From assembly GCA_036563645.1 (NCBI GenBank), contig DATCMA010000009.1:9258-73257 (forward strand): a stretch of 64,000 nucleotides of DNA, read 5' to 3'. The position numbers and the translations under genes were made by a program. This DNA comes from DATCMA01 sp036563645. Its GTDB lineage: Bacteria; Actinomycetota; Actinomycetes; Mycobacteriales; Micromonosporaceae. Of this stretch, positions 1 to 8,770 are shown in pieces (position 1 is the first letter of the stretch; every line of letters begins with the position of its first letter). The notes under the pieces are model-generated. The model saw only the letters and a list, made by a program, of their open reading frames with translations. It did no database searches and had not been told where the DNA came from.

Positions 1-569
1 ACCTCGACGAGCGTGGCGTCCTCGGCGATGAACGTCTGCCACAGCTTGACCGCGATGTCGGTGACCTGGTCGGCGACCTCGGCCGGGAAACCCGCCGCGG
101 CGACGATCTCCCGTGCCTTCGCCTCGTCGACACCGACGGTGGCATCGATCGGGACCTTGACAACCCGCTCCGGTGTCTCCGCCGCGACCTGCTCGATGTC
201 CATACCGCCCGCCACGCTGGCGATGCAGAGGAAGGTGCGGTTGGCTCGGTCCAGCAGGTACGACAGGTAGTACTCCTCGGCGATGTCCGCGGTCACGGTC
301 ACCATGACCCGGTGGACCGTGTGGCCCTTGATGTTCATGCCGAGAATGTCGGCTGCTCGGGCAGCTGCCTCATCCGGGCCTTCGGCGAGCTTGACTCCAC
401 CTGCCTTGCCTCGGCCCCCGACCTTTACCTGCGCCTTGACCACGACGCGACCACCCAGGCGTTCCGCGATCGCGCGGGCCTCCTCGGGGGTGGAGGCGAC
501 GCCCCCGGCGAGCACGGGCAGCCCGTGTCGCTCGAACAGCTCGCGCCCCTGATATTCGTACAGGTCCAC
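1..569 (-). CDS. sucC: Succinyl-CoA ligase (ADP-forming) beta subunit, N-terminal part
   Basis: This is the beta (ATP-grasp) subunit of succinyl-CoA synthetase, the TCA-cycle enzyme that interconverts succinyl-CoA and succinate with ATP formation. The reverse strand starts at GTG 569-567 with the typical opening MDLYEYQGRELFERHG. It continues through VVKAQVKVGGRGKAGG, the nucleotide-binding strand of the ATP-grasp fold, and GMDIEQVA. About 189 codons are visible; the C-terminal half and the partner sucD lie beyond the left edge. The gene is recognised from its conserved N-terminal motifs. It is cut only by the window edge, with no sign of damage. Confidence 0.95.
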   Translation of the reverse strand, partial: MDLYEYQGRELFERHGLPVLAGGVASTPEEARAIAERLGGRVVVKAQVKVGGRGKAGGVKLAEGPDEAAARAADILGMNIKGHTVHRVMVTVTADIAEEYYLSYLLDRANRTFLCIASVAGGMDIEQVAAETPERVVKVPIDATVGVDEAKAREIVAAAGFPAEVADQVTDIAVKLWQTFIAEDATLVE

Positions 570-1073
570 GTTGCGCGTTCCGTTCCGTCTCCGCGGCGCG
601 AGATCGCGCCGCCAGCGTGATATGGGAATAGCTCCGTCACCACATATGACGGGTCATTTGGCGCAGCCTAACGACACCGCCCTCCGGAGCAATGGAGCGG
701 GGACGTGGTGTGCCGAAATGCACAACGAATCGCGCCACCGAGAGGCGCGGATCGCGCGCGAACGAGTGGACGCGCACCGGGCTACGGCCGGGGGAAAGGG
801 CGACGAAGAAAAACCTCGCGCCGCGCGTAACCCCCGCCAGGCGGCGTCGTTGTGTGAGGTGTCGGAGCGCTACGGCGAGACGACGGAGACGGCCGATGCC
901 CTGTCGGTCGAGGGGTGGCGGCGGGGCATCGCGCATCGAGAGGCCGGACGTGTGAGGGGTGCGTCCGGCCTCTCACCTTGTGTGGGACGTGATCATGCTG
1001 CTGTCTCCCCCACGCCAGGGGCACGCACCACGCAGCGCCCCGGCGCCGCGCCGCCGGACTGTCGGGTTGGCCC
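570..1073. other. Intergenic region upstream of sucC
   Basis: About 500 bases without a convincing gene. The stretch near 610-665 is less G/C-rich than its surroundings and is the likely promoter region for sucC, but I cannot assign clear -35/-10 boxes. The only strong structure is the inverted repeat at 938-974. Short open frames here on both strands are arginine-rich and look like GC-bias artefacts. Confidence 0.5.
938..974 (-). terminator. Perfect 13-bp stem-loop after the B12-binding gene
   Basis: Bases 938-950 (gagaggccggacg) are exactly complementary to 962-974, with an 11-base loop. The stem lies about 100 bases past the stop of the minus-strand B12-binding gene and before sucC. It has no T-tract on either side, so it is a G/C-rich terminator-like hairpin of the kind common in actinomycetes rather than a canonical intrinsic terminator. 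Confidence 0.6.
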
Positions 1074-1484
1074 TCAGCTCACCGGAGTGCCGACGTTGGC
1101 ACGCACCCACTCCACAATCTCTTGCGTGGGCGTGCCCGGCGTGAAGATCTTTTTGACGCCCATGGCGAGCAGCTCGGGGATGTCCGCATCGGGGATGATG
1201 CCGCCGCCGAACACGACGATGTCCTCGGCGCCGCGCTCCGCGAGCAGATCGACGACGCGCCGGAAGAGTGTCATGTGCGCTCCAGAGAGCACGGAGAGGC
1301 CAACGGCGTCCGCGTCCTCCTGGATCGCCGTCTCGACGATCTGCTCGGGGGTCTGGTGCAACCCGGTGTAGATCACTTCCATTCCGGCGTCACGCAGCGC
1401 CCGCGCCACGACCTTCGCACCGCGATCATGCCCGTCCAGACCCGGCTTGGCGACGACGATCCGGATACGAGAGCTCATCAGCAC
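1074..1484 (-). CDS. Free-standing cobalamin (B12)-binding domain protein
   Basis: A 136-residue protein that is a single B12-binding module of the methylmalonyl-CoA mutase C-terminal type. The cobalamin-binding signature DGHDRG is near residue 18, where His provides the lower axial ligand, followed by the conserved VGLSVLSGAHM and VVFGGGIIPD strands. The catalytic TIM-barrel of the mutase is absent, so the protein is either the small subunit of a two-component mutase whose large subunit lies elsewhere, or a stand-alone B12 carrier or sensor. The start may be GTG 1484 or ATG 1478 (MSSRIRIVV). A GGAAGG ribosome site lies 4 bases before the GTG and 10 before the ATG. Confidence 0.88.
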   Translation of the reverse strand: MLMSSRIRIVVAKPGLDGHDRGAKVVARALRDAGMEVIYTGLHQTPEQIVETAIQEDADAVGLSVLSGAHMTLFRRVVDLLAERGAEDIVVFGGGIIPDADIPELLAMGVKKIFTPGTPTQEIVEWVRANVGTPVS

Positions 1485-1878
1485 AACACCTTCCAGGCTC
1501 TGTGGGCGTCTCCTAAACGAACGGTAACCCAGGGGCGACGCCGAGCGAGAGCGCGCTCCCCTAGTGGTGATCCCTGATAGTGATCACAGGTGACGCGCGC
1601 CCGAGATCTCCATATCGACGATCTGGACATTCACCGTGACGGAGCGTCACTAACGAGCTGCCGCAAAAAACGTTACGAATACCGCCAATTCCTGACGTAC
1701 ACCCGTACTCCCTGTCATCAATCTGGTGTTCCCGCTTGTGACGCGCCCTAGGGGTTGGCTACCGTGTCCTCCGGTTGTCAACTGGTCACCTGACCGGCTG
1801 GCGACGCGGTACCAGACGTCTCCCGAGGATGATCGGGGCTCGCGGTACCGCTGTAGTGGCCGAGTACGGAGGGTGTGC
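1485..1878. other. Divergent intergenic region with small palindromes
   Basis: About 390 bases between two divergent genes. It contains two short perfect palindromes, GTGATC (1566-1571) with GATCAC (1581-1586), and GTGACG (1636-1641) with CGTCAC (1645-1650). Either could be an operator or a weak hairpin. I looked for a c-di-AMP (ydaO-type) riboswitch, often found before actinobacterial wall hydrolases, and did not find its conserved blocks. No gene seen. Confidence 0.4.
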
Positions 1879-2595
1879 GTGCGCCAGCGCCTGTCGTCTG
1901 AGCCCGACCGATATCGCGGCCGTCGCCGCGTACCCACCCCCCCACGCAACCGGTACGCCGCGGTGATGACGACCGCGTTCGTCGGTGCCGGTGTCGTCGC
2001 ACTGGGCGCGGGGGCAGCGATCCCCGATGCCAAGACCATGAGTCCAGCGGCGCTCGCCGAGCTGGAGAACGCCGCAGCCACCAGCGCGGAACTCGCCGCC
2101 CGTGCCGAGAGCGCCAACCGCGCATCACGTTCCGAGCGGGCGGAACTCGCCACCACGATGACCCAGGCAGCGCCGGACGTCTGGCTGCTGCCGTTGCACG
2201 ACTACACGTTCACCTCGCCCTACGGGATGCGCTGGGGCAAGCTGCACGGCGGCATTGACCTCGCCGCTCCCGAAGGCACCCCGTTCCGCTCCATCCACGC
2301 CGGCACCGTCACCTTCGCCGGTTGGAACGGTGGCTACGGCTACTGCGTCATCGTGCGGCACGACGACGGCACCGAGGCGGTCTACGGGCACGCGTCGAAG
2401 CTCCACGTCGCGGTCGGCCAGAAGGTCAAGGCCGGTGACACCCTTGGCGAGGTCGGCAACACGGGGCACTCGTACGGATCGCATCTGCACCTCGAGCTGC
2501 ACGTCAACGGCCAGCCCAGGGACCCCATCCCCTGGCTGCGGGCCAAGGGTGTCGACATCAAACTCCAGATTGAGGCGATCTACGGCGGCGAGTAG
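1879..2595 (+). CDS. M23 family metallopeptidase (peptidoglycan endopeptidase), exported
   Basis: A LytM/M23-type zinc endopeptidase expected to cut peptide cross-links in peptidoglycan outside the membrane. An arginine-rich N-terminus is followed by one hydrophobic segment (AAVMTTAFVGAGVVALGAG) acting as signal or anchor, then an alanine-rich linker. The C-terminal domain carries the metal-binding set: H..D in HGGIDLAAP, and HLHLELH near the end, with YGHAS between. I chose GTG 1879 because GGAGGG (1868-1873) sits five bases upstream. An open frame reaches back to 1726, but that extension looks non-coding. The gene is monocistronic and convergent with pcrA. Confidence 0.93.
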   Translation: MRQRLSSEPDRYRGRRRVPTPPRNRYAAVMTTAFVGAGVVALGAGAAIPDAKTMSPAALAELENAAATSAELAARAESANRASRSERAELATTMTQAAPDVWLLPLHDYTFTSPYGMRWGKLHGGIDLAAPEGTPFRSIHAGTVTFAGWNGGYGYCVIVRHDDGTEAVYGHASKLHVAVGQKVKAGDTLGEVGNTGHSYGSHLHLELHVNGQPRDPIPWLRAKGVDIKLQIEAIYGGE

Positions 2596-2636
2596 CCGGG
2601 TCGTCCCGCCCTGATCCGCGTCGCGCCTCGCGCGAG

Positions 2637-5027
2637 TCAGAGCTTCTCAATCGGCGCGTGCCGCAGGACGAGCCACACCGTCTCGTCCCCAAAGTCGATC
2701 TGAGCGCGCGCGCCCGTCCCTCGCCCTTCAACGGCGAGGACCCGCCCGAGGCCATACCGCGGGTGGTGGACCCGATCGCCCACCGCGACCGTCGGCACCG
2801 GTCGGAGGTCACTCGCGGTAGCCAGTCGACTCGCGTCGATACCGAGCCGCTCCGCCAGCCGCGTGGCCTTCGGCGTGCCGCCGATGAAGCCACTCCGCCC
2901 GCCCGCGCGCTCCGCCTCCGCCCGGCCACCGACGCCGCCTCCGCCGGACCACGACGTGTACGCCGCCTCGGTGCGCTCCCAACGGATCAGCTCCTGGGGC
3001 ATCTCATCGAGGAATCGGGACGGCGGATAGGACACCGGCTGCCCCCACGAGGAACGGGTCACGGCGCGCGAGACGTACAGCCGTTGACGGGCGCGGGTGA
3101 TGCCGACGTACGCCAGCCGACGCTCCTCCTCCAGCTCGTGGGCGTCCCCCAGCGACCTCAGGTGCGGGAAGACGCCGTCTTCCATACCGGTGAGGAAGAC
3201 CACCGGGAACTCCAGGCCCTTGGCGGTGTGCAGCGTCATGAGCGTGACCACACCCTGGTGGTCGGGGTCGTCGAGGGGGACCTCATCGGCGTCGGCGACG
3301 AGGGCGACCTGCTCGAGGAAGCCCGCCACGGTGGCGGCCGGGCCTTCGCCCTCGGCCTGCGCCTCGACCCGTTCCGTGAACTCCCGGGCGACGCTCACCA
3401 ACTCGTGGAGGTTCTCCACCCGACCGACGTCCTGCGGGTCGAGGCTCTCCTCGAGCTCGGCGAGGTACCCGGAGCGGACGAGCACCGCCTCCAGCACCTC
3501 CTCGGGCGGGCTGGTCTCGGCGAGCGCCCGCATCTCGTCGAGGAAGGCGACGAACTCCGCGATCGCGTTCGCCGCCCGGGTCGAGATCCCCGGCGCCTCG
3601 CTCGCCCGGCGCAGCGCCGCCCCGAATGAGATGCGCTCGCGGGCCGCCAACGCCTCCACACAGGCCTCGGCCCGTTCTCCGATGCCGCGCCGCGGCGTGT
3701 TGAGAATCCGGCGGATGCTGACCGTGTCGTCGTCGTTCACCACCGCGCGCAGGTAGGCGAGCGCGTCGCGGATCTCCTTGCGCTCGTAGAAGCGCACGCC
3801 CCCGACGACCTTGTACGGCAGCCCGACACGGATGAAGACTTCCTCGAAGACGCGGGACTGCGCGTTGGTGCGGTAGAAGACGGCGATATCGCCGGGGCGC
3901 GCCACGCCCTCGTCACAGAGCCGGTCGATCTCCCGCGCCACCCAGTCCGCCTCGGCGTGCTCGGTGTCCGCCACGTAGCCGACGATCGGCTCCCCGCTCC
4001 CCTGCTCGCTCCACAGCCGCTTGGGCTTGCGGGAGGTGTTGTGGCTGATCACCGCGTTCGCGGCGTCGAGGATCGTCTGTGTGGACCGGTAATTCTGCTC
4101 GAGCAGGATCGTGCGGGCATCCGGGAAGTCCCGCTCGAACTCGAGGATGTTGCGGATCGTCGCGCCCCGGAAGGCGTAAATCGACTGATCCGCGTCGCCC
4201 ACCACGCACAGCTCCGCCGGCGGCACCGCCGCGTCGTCTCCGCCGGTGCCCACCAGCTCCCTGATCAAGACGTACTGGGCGTGGTTGGTGTCCTGGTATT
4301 CGTCGACGAGGACGTGCCGGAAGCGCCGGCGATAGTGCTCGGCCAGGTGCGGGTGGGCCTGGAAGAGGTGGACCGTCTCCATGATGAGGTCGTCGAAGTC
4401 GAGCGCGTGGGCCTCGCGGAGCCGGCGCTGGTAGAGCGTGTACGCCTCGGCGAGCGCGCGCTCGTTCGGTCCATTGGCCCGATCCGCGAACTCCTCTGGA
4501 TCGACCAGCTCGTTCTTCAAGTGGGAGATCTGGGCGGCCAGGTTCCGGGCCGGATAGCGCTTGGGATCGAGGTCGAGTTCGCGCGCGATGAGCTGCACAA
4601 GACGCCGAGAGTCATCGGCGTCGTAGACGGAGAACGTCGACTTCACGCCGAGGTGCTCGTGCTCGGCCCGCAGGATCCGCAGGCAGGCCGCGTGAAAGGT
4701 CGACACCCACATCAATCGCGCCCGATCCCCGACGAGGGCGGCGACCCGCTCCTTCATCTCGGCGGCCGCCCGATTCGTGAAGGTGATCGCGAGGATCTGG
4801 CCGGGGAGCACGCCACGCGCCGCGAGCAGGTACGCGATCCGGTGGGTGAGGACGCGGGTCTTTCCCGATCCCGCGCCAGCCATGATCAGCAGCGGGCTTC
4901 CGATGTGGGTGACCGCCTCCTGCTGCGGCCCGTTGAGGCCGGCGAGCAGCTCGTCAGGGTCGATGTCGTCGTGCCGACGCGGCGCTGACGTGGGCTGGAG
5001 CGGTGGGATGTCGAAGAGAGGATGCAT
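2637..5027 (-). CDS. pcrA: ATP-dependent DNA helicase PcrA/UvrD
   Basis: A 796-residue superfamily 1A 3'-5' DNA helicase used in repair and in displacing recombinase from DNA. Walker A AGAGSGKT is at about residues 50-57. It is followed by motif II VDEYQD, motif III (VGDADQSIYAFRGA), QNYRST, and motifs V/VI (TLHTAKGLEF, VGITRARQRLYV). The C-terminus ends in the PcrA-type tudor-like module (HHPRYGLGRV...IDFGDETVWL). Length and motif set are standard. It is divergent from the chorismate mutase leader and convergent with the M23 gene. Confidence 0.97.
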   Translation of the reverse strand: MHPLFDIPPLQPTSAPRRHDDIDPDELLAGLNGPQQEAVTHIGSPLLIMAGAGSGKTRVLTHRIAYLLAARGVLPGQILAITFTNRAAAEMKERVAALVGDRARLMWVSTFHAACLRILRAEHEHLGVKSTFSVYDADDSRRLVQLIARELDLDPKRYPARNLAAQISHLKNELVDPEEFADRANGPNERALAEAYTLYQRRLREAHALDFDDLIMETVHLFQAHPHLAEHYRRRFRHVLVDEYQDTNHAQYVLIRELVGTGGDDAAVPPAELCVVGDADQSIYAFRGATIRNILEFERDFPDARTILLEQNYRSTQTILDAANAVISHNTSRKPKRLWSEQGSGEPIVGYVADTEHAEADWVAREIDRLCDEGVARPGDIAVFYRTNAQSRVFEEVFIRVGLPYKVVGGVRFYERKEIRDALAYLRAVVNDDDTVSIRRILNTPRRGIGERAEACVEALAARERISFGAALRRASEAPGISTRAANAIAEFVAFLDEMRALAETSPPEEVLEAVLVRSGYLAELEESLDPQDVGRVENLHELVSVAREFTERVEAQAEGEGPAATVAGFLEQVALVADADEVPLDDPDHQGVVTLMTLHTAKGLEFPVVFLTGMEDGVFPHLRSLGDAHELEEERRLAYVGITRARQRLYVSRAVTRSSWGQPVSYPPSRFLDEMPQELIRWERTEAAYTSWSGGGGVGGRAEAERAGGRSGFIGGTPKATRLAERLGIDASRLATASDLRPVPTVAVGDRVHHPRYGLGRVLAVEGRGTGARAQIDFGDETVWLVLRHAPIEKL

Positions 5028-5132
5028 CGCACGGCGAGTCTATGCCCCCGTCTCCCCGCTATCAGGGACAGGCCATGGCGGGGCCGCCGGCCGCGCGCGG
5101 TGAGTGTCGCGCCTCATCCGGTCGGCGAATTC

Positions 5133-5161
5133 TTGCACCCTCTCGGGAGCCGGGGCATACT
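5133..5161 (+). promoter_or_regulatory. Sigma-70-type promoter of the leaderless attenuator transcript
   Basis: TTGCAC (5133-5138) and CATACT (5156-5161) are separated by exactly 17 bases, a good vegetative promoter. The expected transcription start, about 7-8 bases after the -10 box, falls at G5169. That base is the first of a GTG codon opening the Phe/Tyr-rich leader peptide, so the mRNA is probably leaderless. Confidence 0.75.
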
Positions 5162-5168
5162 CGACCCC

Positions 5169-5225
5169 GTGATTGGGCAGGTGCGTTTTTACTTTTTCTA
5201 CGGCTGCAGAGTCCGGCAGCCGTAG
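5169..5225 (+). CDS. Phe/Tyr-rich leader peptide of the chorismate mutase attenuator
   Basis: An 18-residue peptide, MIGQVRFYFFYGCRVRQP, read from GTG 5169 to TAG 5225, at the predicted transcription start. Five consecutive codons (5187-5201) encode Phe-Tyr-Phe-Phe-Tyr, the two end products of the branch that chorismate mutase feeds. A shorter version could start at GTG 5181. The peptide has no predicted function of its own. By analogy with the pheA and trp leader peptides, its translation speed would report charged tRNA-Phe and tRNA-Tyr. There is no clear ribosome site, consistent with leaderless initiation. Confidence 0.8.
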   Translation: MIGQVRFYFFYGCRVRQP

Positions 5226-5264
5226 GTCGCACCGATCACGAAGACCTATCCAGCCCCGGACTCT
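5198..5264 (+). promoter_or_regulatory. Attenuator pause and antiterminator segments
   Basis: Three segments can pair in alternative ways. Segment 1 (5198-5207, CTACGGCTGC) is exactly complementary over 10 bp to 5216-5225, forming a hairpin with loop AGAGTCCG. Segment 2 (5208-5216, AGAGTCCGG) is exactly complementary over 9 bp to segment 3 (5256-5264, CCGGACTCT), forming an antiterminator that destroys the terminator. A ribosome held at the Phe/Tyr codons would cover segment 1 and free segment 2. A ribosome reaching the stop at 5225 would cover segment 2 and let the terminator form. Confidence 0.82.
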
Positions 5265-5283
5265 CGCCGGTCCGGGGTTTTTT
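5254..5283 (+). terminator. Intrinsic terminator of the attenuator
   Basis: CCCCGGACT (5254-5262) pairs with GGTCCGGGG (5269-5277), nine pairs including one G-U, with a six-base loop. Six T residues (5278-5283) follow directly. It is the most canonical intrinsic terminator in this G/C-rich window. It lies 51 bases before the chorismate mutase start, so it must regulate that gene rather than end an upstream one. Confidence 0.88.
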
Positions 5284-5334
5284 GAGCTCCGGGCGACGGG
5301 AGAGACCGGACGTCGACCCCAAGGAGCATGCGAT

Positions 5335-5646
5335 ATGAAGGCAGACGTGGTGGACGAGAGGCAGCAGCGCGCTGCCGCCAACACCGGCACGGACGCGCCG
5401 GAGGTGGCCGAGCGGATCCGTCGGCTGCGTGAGCGGATCGACGAGATCGACCGGCAGTTAATCGAACTCTGGCAGGAGCGTGCCAAGCTCTCGCAGGAAG
5501 TCGGGCGTGCCCGCCTCGCCGCGGGGGGCACCCGGCTGGTGCTGGCGCGCGAGCGGGAGATTCTCGAGCGCTTCCGGTCGGCGCTCGGTCCTGACGGTGT
5601 CCAGTTCGCCCTGCTGTTGTTGCGCGCCGGCCGCGGGCCTCTCTGA
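5335..5646 (+). CDS. Chorismate mutase, AroQ class
   Basis: A 103-residue all-helical chorismate mutase that rearranges chorismate to prephenate, the branch-point step to phenylalanine and tyrosine. The AroQ pattern is visible: a long first helix with RERIDEIDRQLIELW, then RAKLSQEVGRAR carrying the catalytic Arg/Lys residues, and AREREILERF. It starts at ATG 5335, with AAGGAG at 5321-5326. It is a monofunctional cytoplasmic protein with no fused DAHP synthase or prephenate dehydratase domain. It is expressed through the attenuator at 5169-5283, so it is probably induced when Phe/Tyr-tRNA charging falls. A convergent ABC transporter operon follows. Confidence 0.92.
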   Translation: MKADVVDERQQRAAANTGTDAPEVAERIRRLRERIDEIDRQLIELWQERAKLSQEVGRARLAAGGTRLVLAREREILERFRSALGPDGVQFALLLLRAGRGPL

Positions 5647-5688
5647 TCCGGACGCGACGCTCCTCGCCACCGGTCCGCCGACGTCGAT

Positions 5689-5724
5689 CGCTTGCCGGAC
5701 GTCACCCCGGGACGCCGGCAAGCG
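5689..5724. terminator. Bidirectional stem-loop between convergent genes
   Basis: CGCTTGCCGG (5689-5698) is exactly complementary to CCGGCAAGCG (5715-5724). The stem extends inward as CGTC/GACG after a one-base bulge. It lies in the 96-base gap between the ends of chorismate mutase (+) and the oligopeptide ATPase (-), so it probably serves both. Confidence 0.65.
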
Positions 5725-5742
5725 GCGTCAGTCCTCTCGCTC

Positions 5743-6760
<1,018 letters not shown>

Positions 6761-6768
<8 letters not shown>

Positions 6769-7789
6769 GGTTGGCAAGCTCCTCGGCGAAGTGACAGGCA
6801 CTGGATCGGGTGGGGCTGAGCTGGAGCAACGGCGGCACCTTCTCCTGGCAGACCGGTTGCGCCATCGCGCAACGCGGGTGGAAGGGGCATCCCGGCGGGA
6901 TGCGCATCAAGCTCGGCGGTAGCCCGGGGATGGGGCGAAGCTCCTGGCCTTTCTCGTCGATCCGGGGAATCGAGGCGAGCAGCCCTCGGGTGTACGGGTG
7001 CAAGGGCTTCTCGTACAGCTCGTGGACGTGGGCCTCCTCCACGATGCGGCCCGCGTACATCACCGCGATCCGGTCCGCGACGTCGGCGACCACCCCGAGG
7101 TCGTGGGTGATGAGGATCAACCCCATCCGCCGCTCCCGCTGGATCTCGGCGAGGAGATCCATGATCTGCGCTTGGACCGTGACGTCGAGCGCGGTGGTCG
7201 GTTCATCGGCGATGAGGACCTGCGGGTCCAGGGCCAGCGCCATCGCGATCATCACGCGCTGCCGCATCCCGCCGGAGAACTGGTGCGGGTACTCGTTCAC
7301 CCGCTGCTTCGCGTTCGGGATCTTGACGAGGTCAAGCATCTCGATGGCGCGCTTCTTGGCTTCCGCGCGGCCCATCCCCCGCCGGACCCGGAACTGCTCG
7401 GCGATTTGGAAGCCCACGGTGAAGACCGGGTTCAACGCCGACAGCGCGTCCTGGAAGATCATCGCGATGCCCTCGCCCCGGATCAGCCGTCGCTGCTCCG
7501 CGGTCATGGAGAGCATGTCGCGGCCCTGGAAACGGATCTGGCCGCCGGTGATGACCGCGGGCGGGCTATCGAGAATCCCCATGATCGCTTGGGCGGTGAC
7601 GCTCTTACCGGAGCCCGATTCGCCCAGCACCGCGAGGGTCTCACCCGCGTCGACGTGGTACGTCACCCCGTTGAGGACCTTCGCGACGCCATCCCGGGTG
7701 CGGAACTCGACGTGGAGATTGTCCACCTCGAGCAGTCGACGAGCGGGTGGCGCGGCCGACTCGGCCTGGGATACGGCTCGGTCAGACAC
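6761..7789 (-). CDS. Oligopeptide/dipeptide ABC transporter ATP-binding protein (OppD/DppD type)
   Basis: The second ATPase of the importer, 342 residues. Walker A GESGSGKS is near residue 55, with Q-loop IFQDALSALNPV, signature FSGGMRQRVMIAMAL and Walker B LIADEPTTALD. The C-terminal cysteine cluster CPFHPRCAMAQPVC has the oligopeptide-family spacing. It forms a heterodimer with the OppF-type subunit and powers the OppB/OppC channel. It lies nine bases after the OppC gene and overlaps the next ATPase gene. Confidence 0.94.
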
Positions 7790-7798
7790 CTGGATCTC

Positions 7799-8770
7799 CT
7801 ACCGCAGTTTCGGGTCAAGGGCTTCGCGCACCGTCTCACCGAGCGTGACGAAGCTGAGGACGGCGAGCACGAGGAAGCTCGCAGGGAAGAGCAACAGGAA
7901 CGGCGACACGCGGATGAACTGCCGCGCCTCGCTGATCATGACGCCCCACGAGACGACCGGCGACTGGAGACCAACGCCGAGGAAGGACAACGTCGCTTCC
8001 GCGCCGATGAACGATCCCGTCAGGATGGTCGCGTACACCAACAGCGGGGCGACGGAGTTCGGCAACAGGTGCTTGAGGATGATGCGCGCGGGTCCGGCGC
8101 CCAACGCGCGCGCGGCGAGGACGTAGTCGGCCTCCTTGGTTGCCAGCACGGCCGAGCGCATCAGCCGCATCGACACCGGCCAGCTCAGGATGACCAACGA
8201 CAGGATGACGAGCACCATGATCCCGGTAGGGCTCTTGCGCGCGCCGGGGCCGTTGAAGGTCGACAAGATGACGATCGCGCCGAGGACGAAGGGCAGCCCA
8301 AAGAAGATGTCCGCGATCCGCGACAGGAGGGAGTCGACCCAGCCACCTCGATAGGCGGCGATCATGCCCATGGTCCCACCAATGAGGATGGTGCCGATGG
8401 TGGAGATCACCGCGACGACGATCGAGGCGCGGGCACCATAGATCACGCGGGCGTAGACGTCGCGCCCCTGCACGTCGTAGCCGAACCACGCCTCCGCCGA
8501 GGGCTCACCGCGGCTGCGCGACAGGTCGCCGTACTGGGGATCGGCCGAGGTGAAGAGCTGAGGGAACGCCGCCATCAGCAGGAAGATGACGATGAACGTC
8601 ACCGACAGCCAGAACAGCGGCTTCCGGCGAAGCTCATACCAGGCGTCTCCGAGGAGTCCGCGCGGTCTGTCCTGACGAGACGAATCCCCCGAATTCGTGG
8701 TGAGCTCCGCCTCGGTCGCGGAACCGACCGCCGACGAGGCGGCTACCGATCCCAATGTCGGCTCACTCAT
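7799..8770 (-). CDS. Oligopeptide/dipeptide ABC transporter permease (OppC/DppC type)
   Basis: An inner-membrane permease with about six membrane helices. A soluble N-terminal tail is followed by FWLSVTFIVIFLLMAAF as the first helix. The family's EAA-type loop, which contacts the ATPase, reads ARALGAGPARIILKHLLPN. ATG 8770 (MSEPTLGS) is the start and overlaps the stop of the OppB gene by 8 bases. Open frame further upstream lies inside the OppB gene and is not used. Confidence 0.94.
   Translation of the reverse strand: MSEPTLGSVAASSAVGSATEAELTTNSGDSSRQDRPRGLLGDAWYELRRKPLFWLSVTFIVIFLLMAAFPQLFTSADPQYGDLSRSRGEPSAEAWFGYDVQGRDVYARVIYGARASIVVAVISTIGTILIGGTMGMIAAYRGGWVDSLLSRIADIFFGLPFVLGAIVILSTFNGPGARKSPTGIMVLVILSLVILSWPVSMRLMRSAVLATKEADYVLAARALGAGPARIILKHLLPNSVAPLLVYATILTGSFIGAEATLSFLGVGLQSPVVSWGVMISEARQFIRVSPFLLLFPASFLVLAVLSFVTLGETVREALDPKLR

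Noticed and set aside
1485..1878. Possible c-di-AMP riboswitch before the M23 peptidase.
   Set aside because: The conserved sequence blocks of that riboswitch could not be found; only short palindromes are present.
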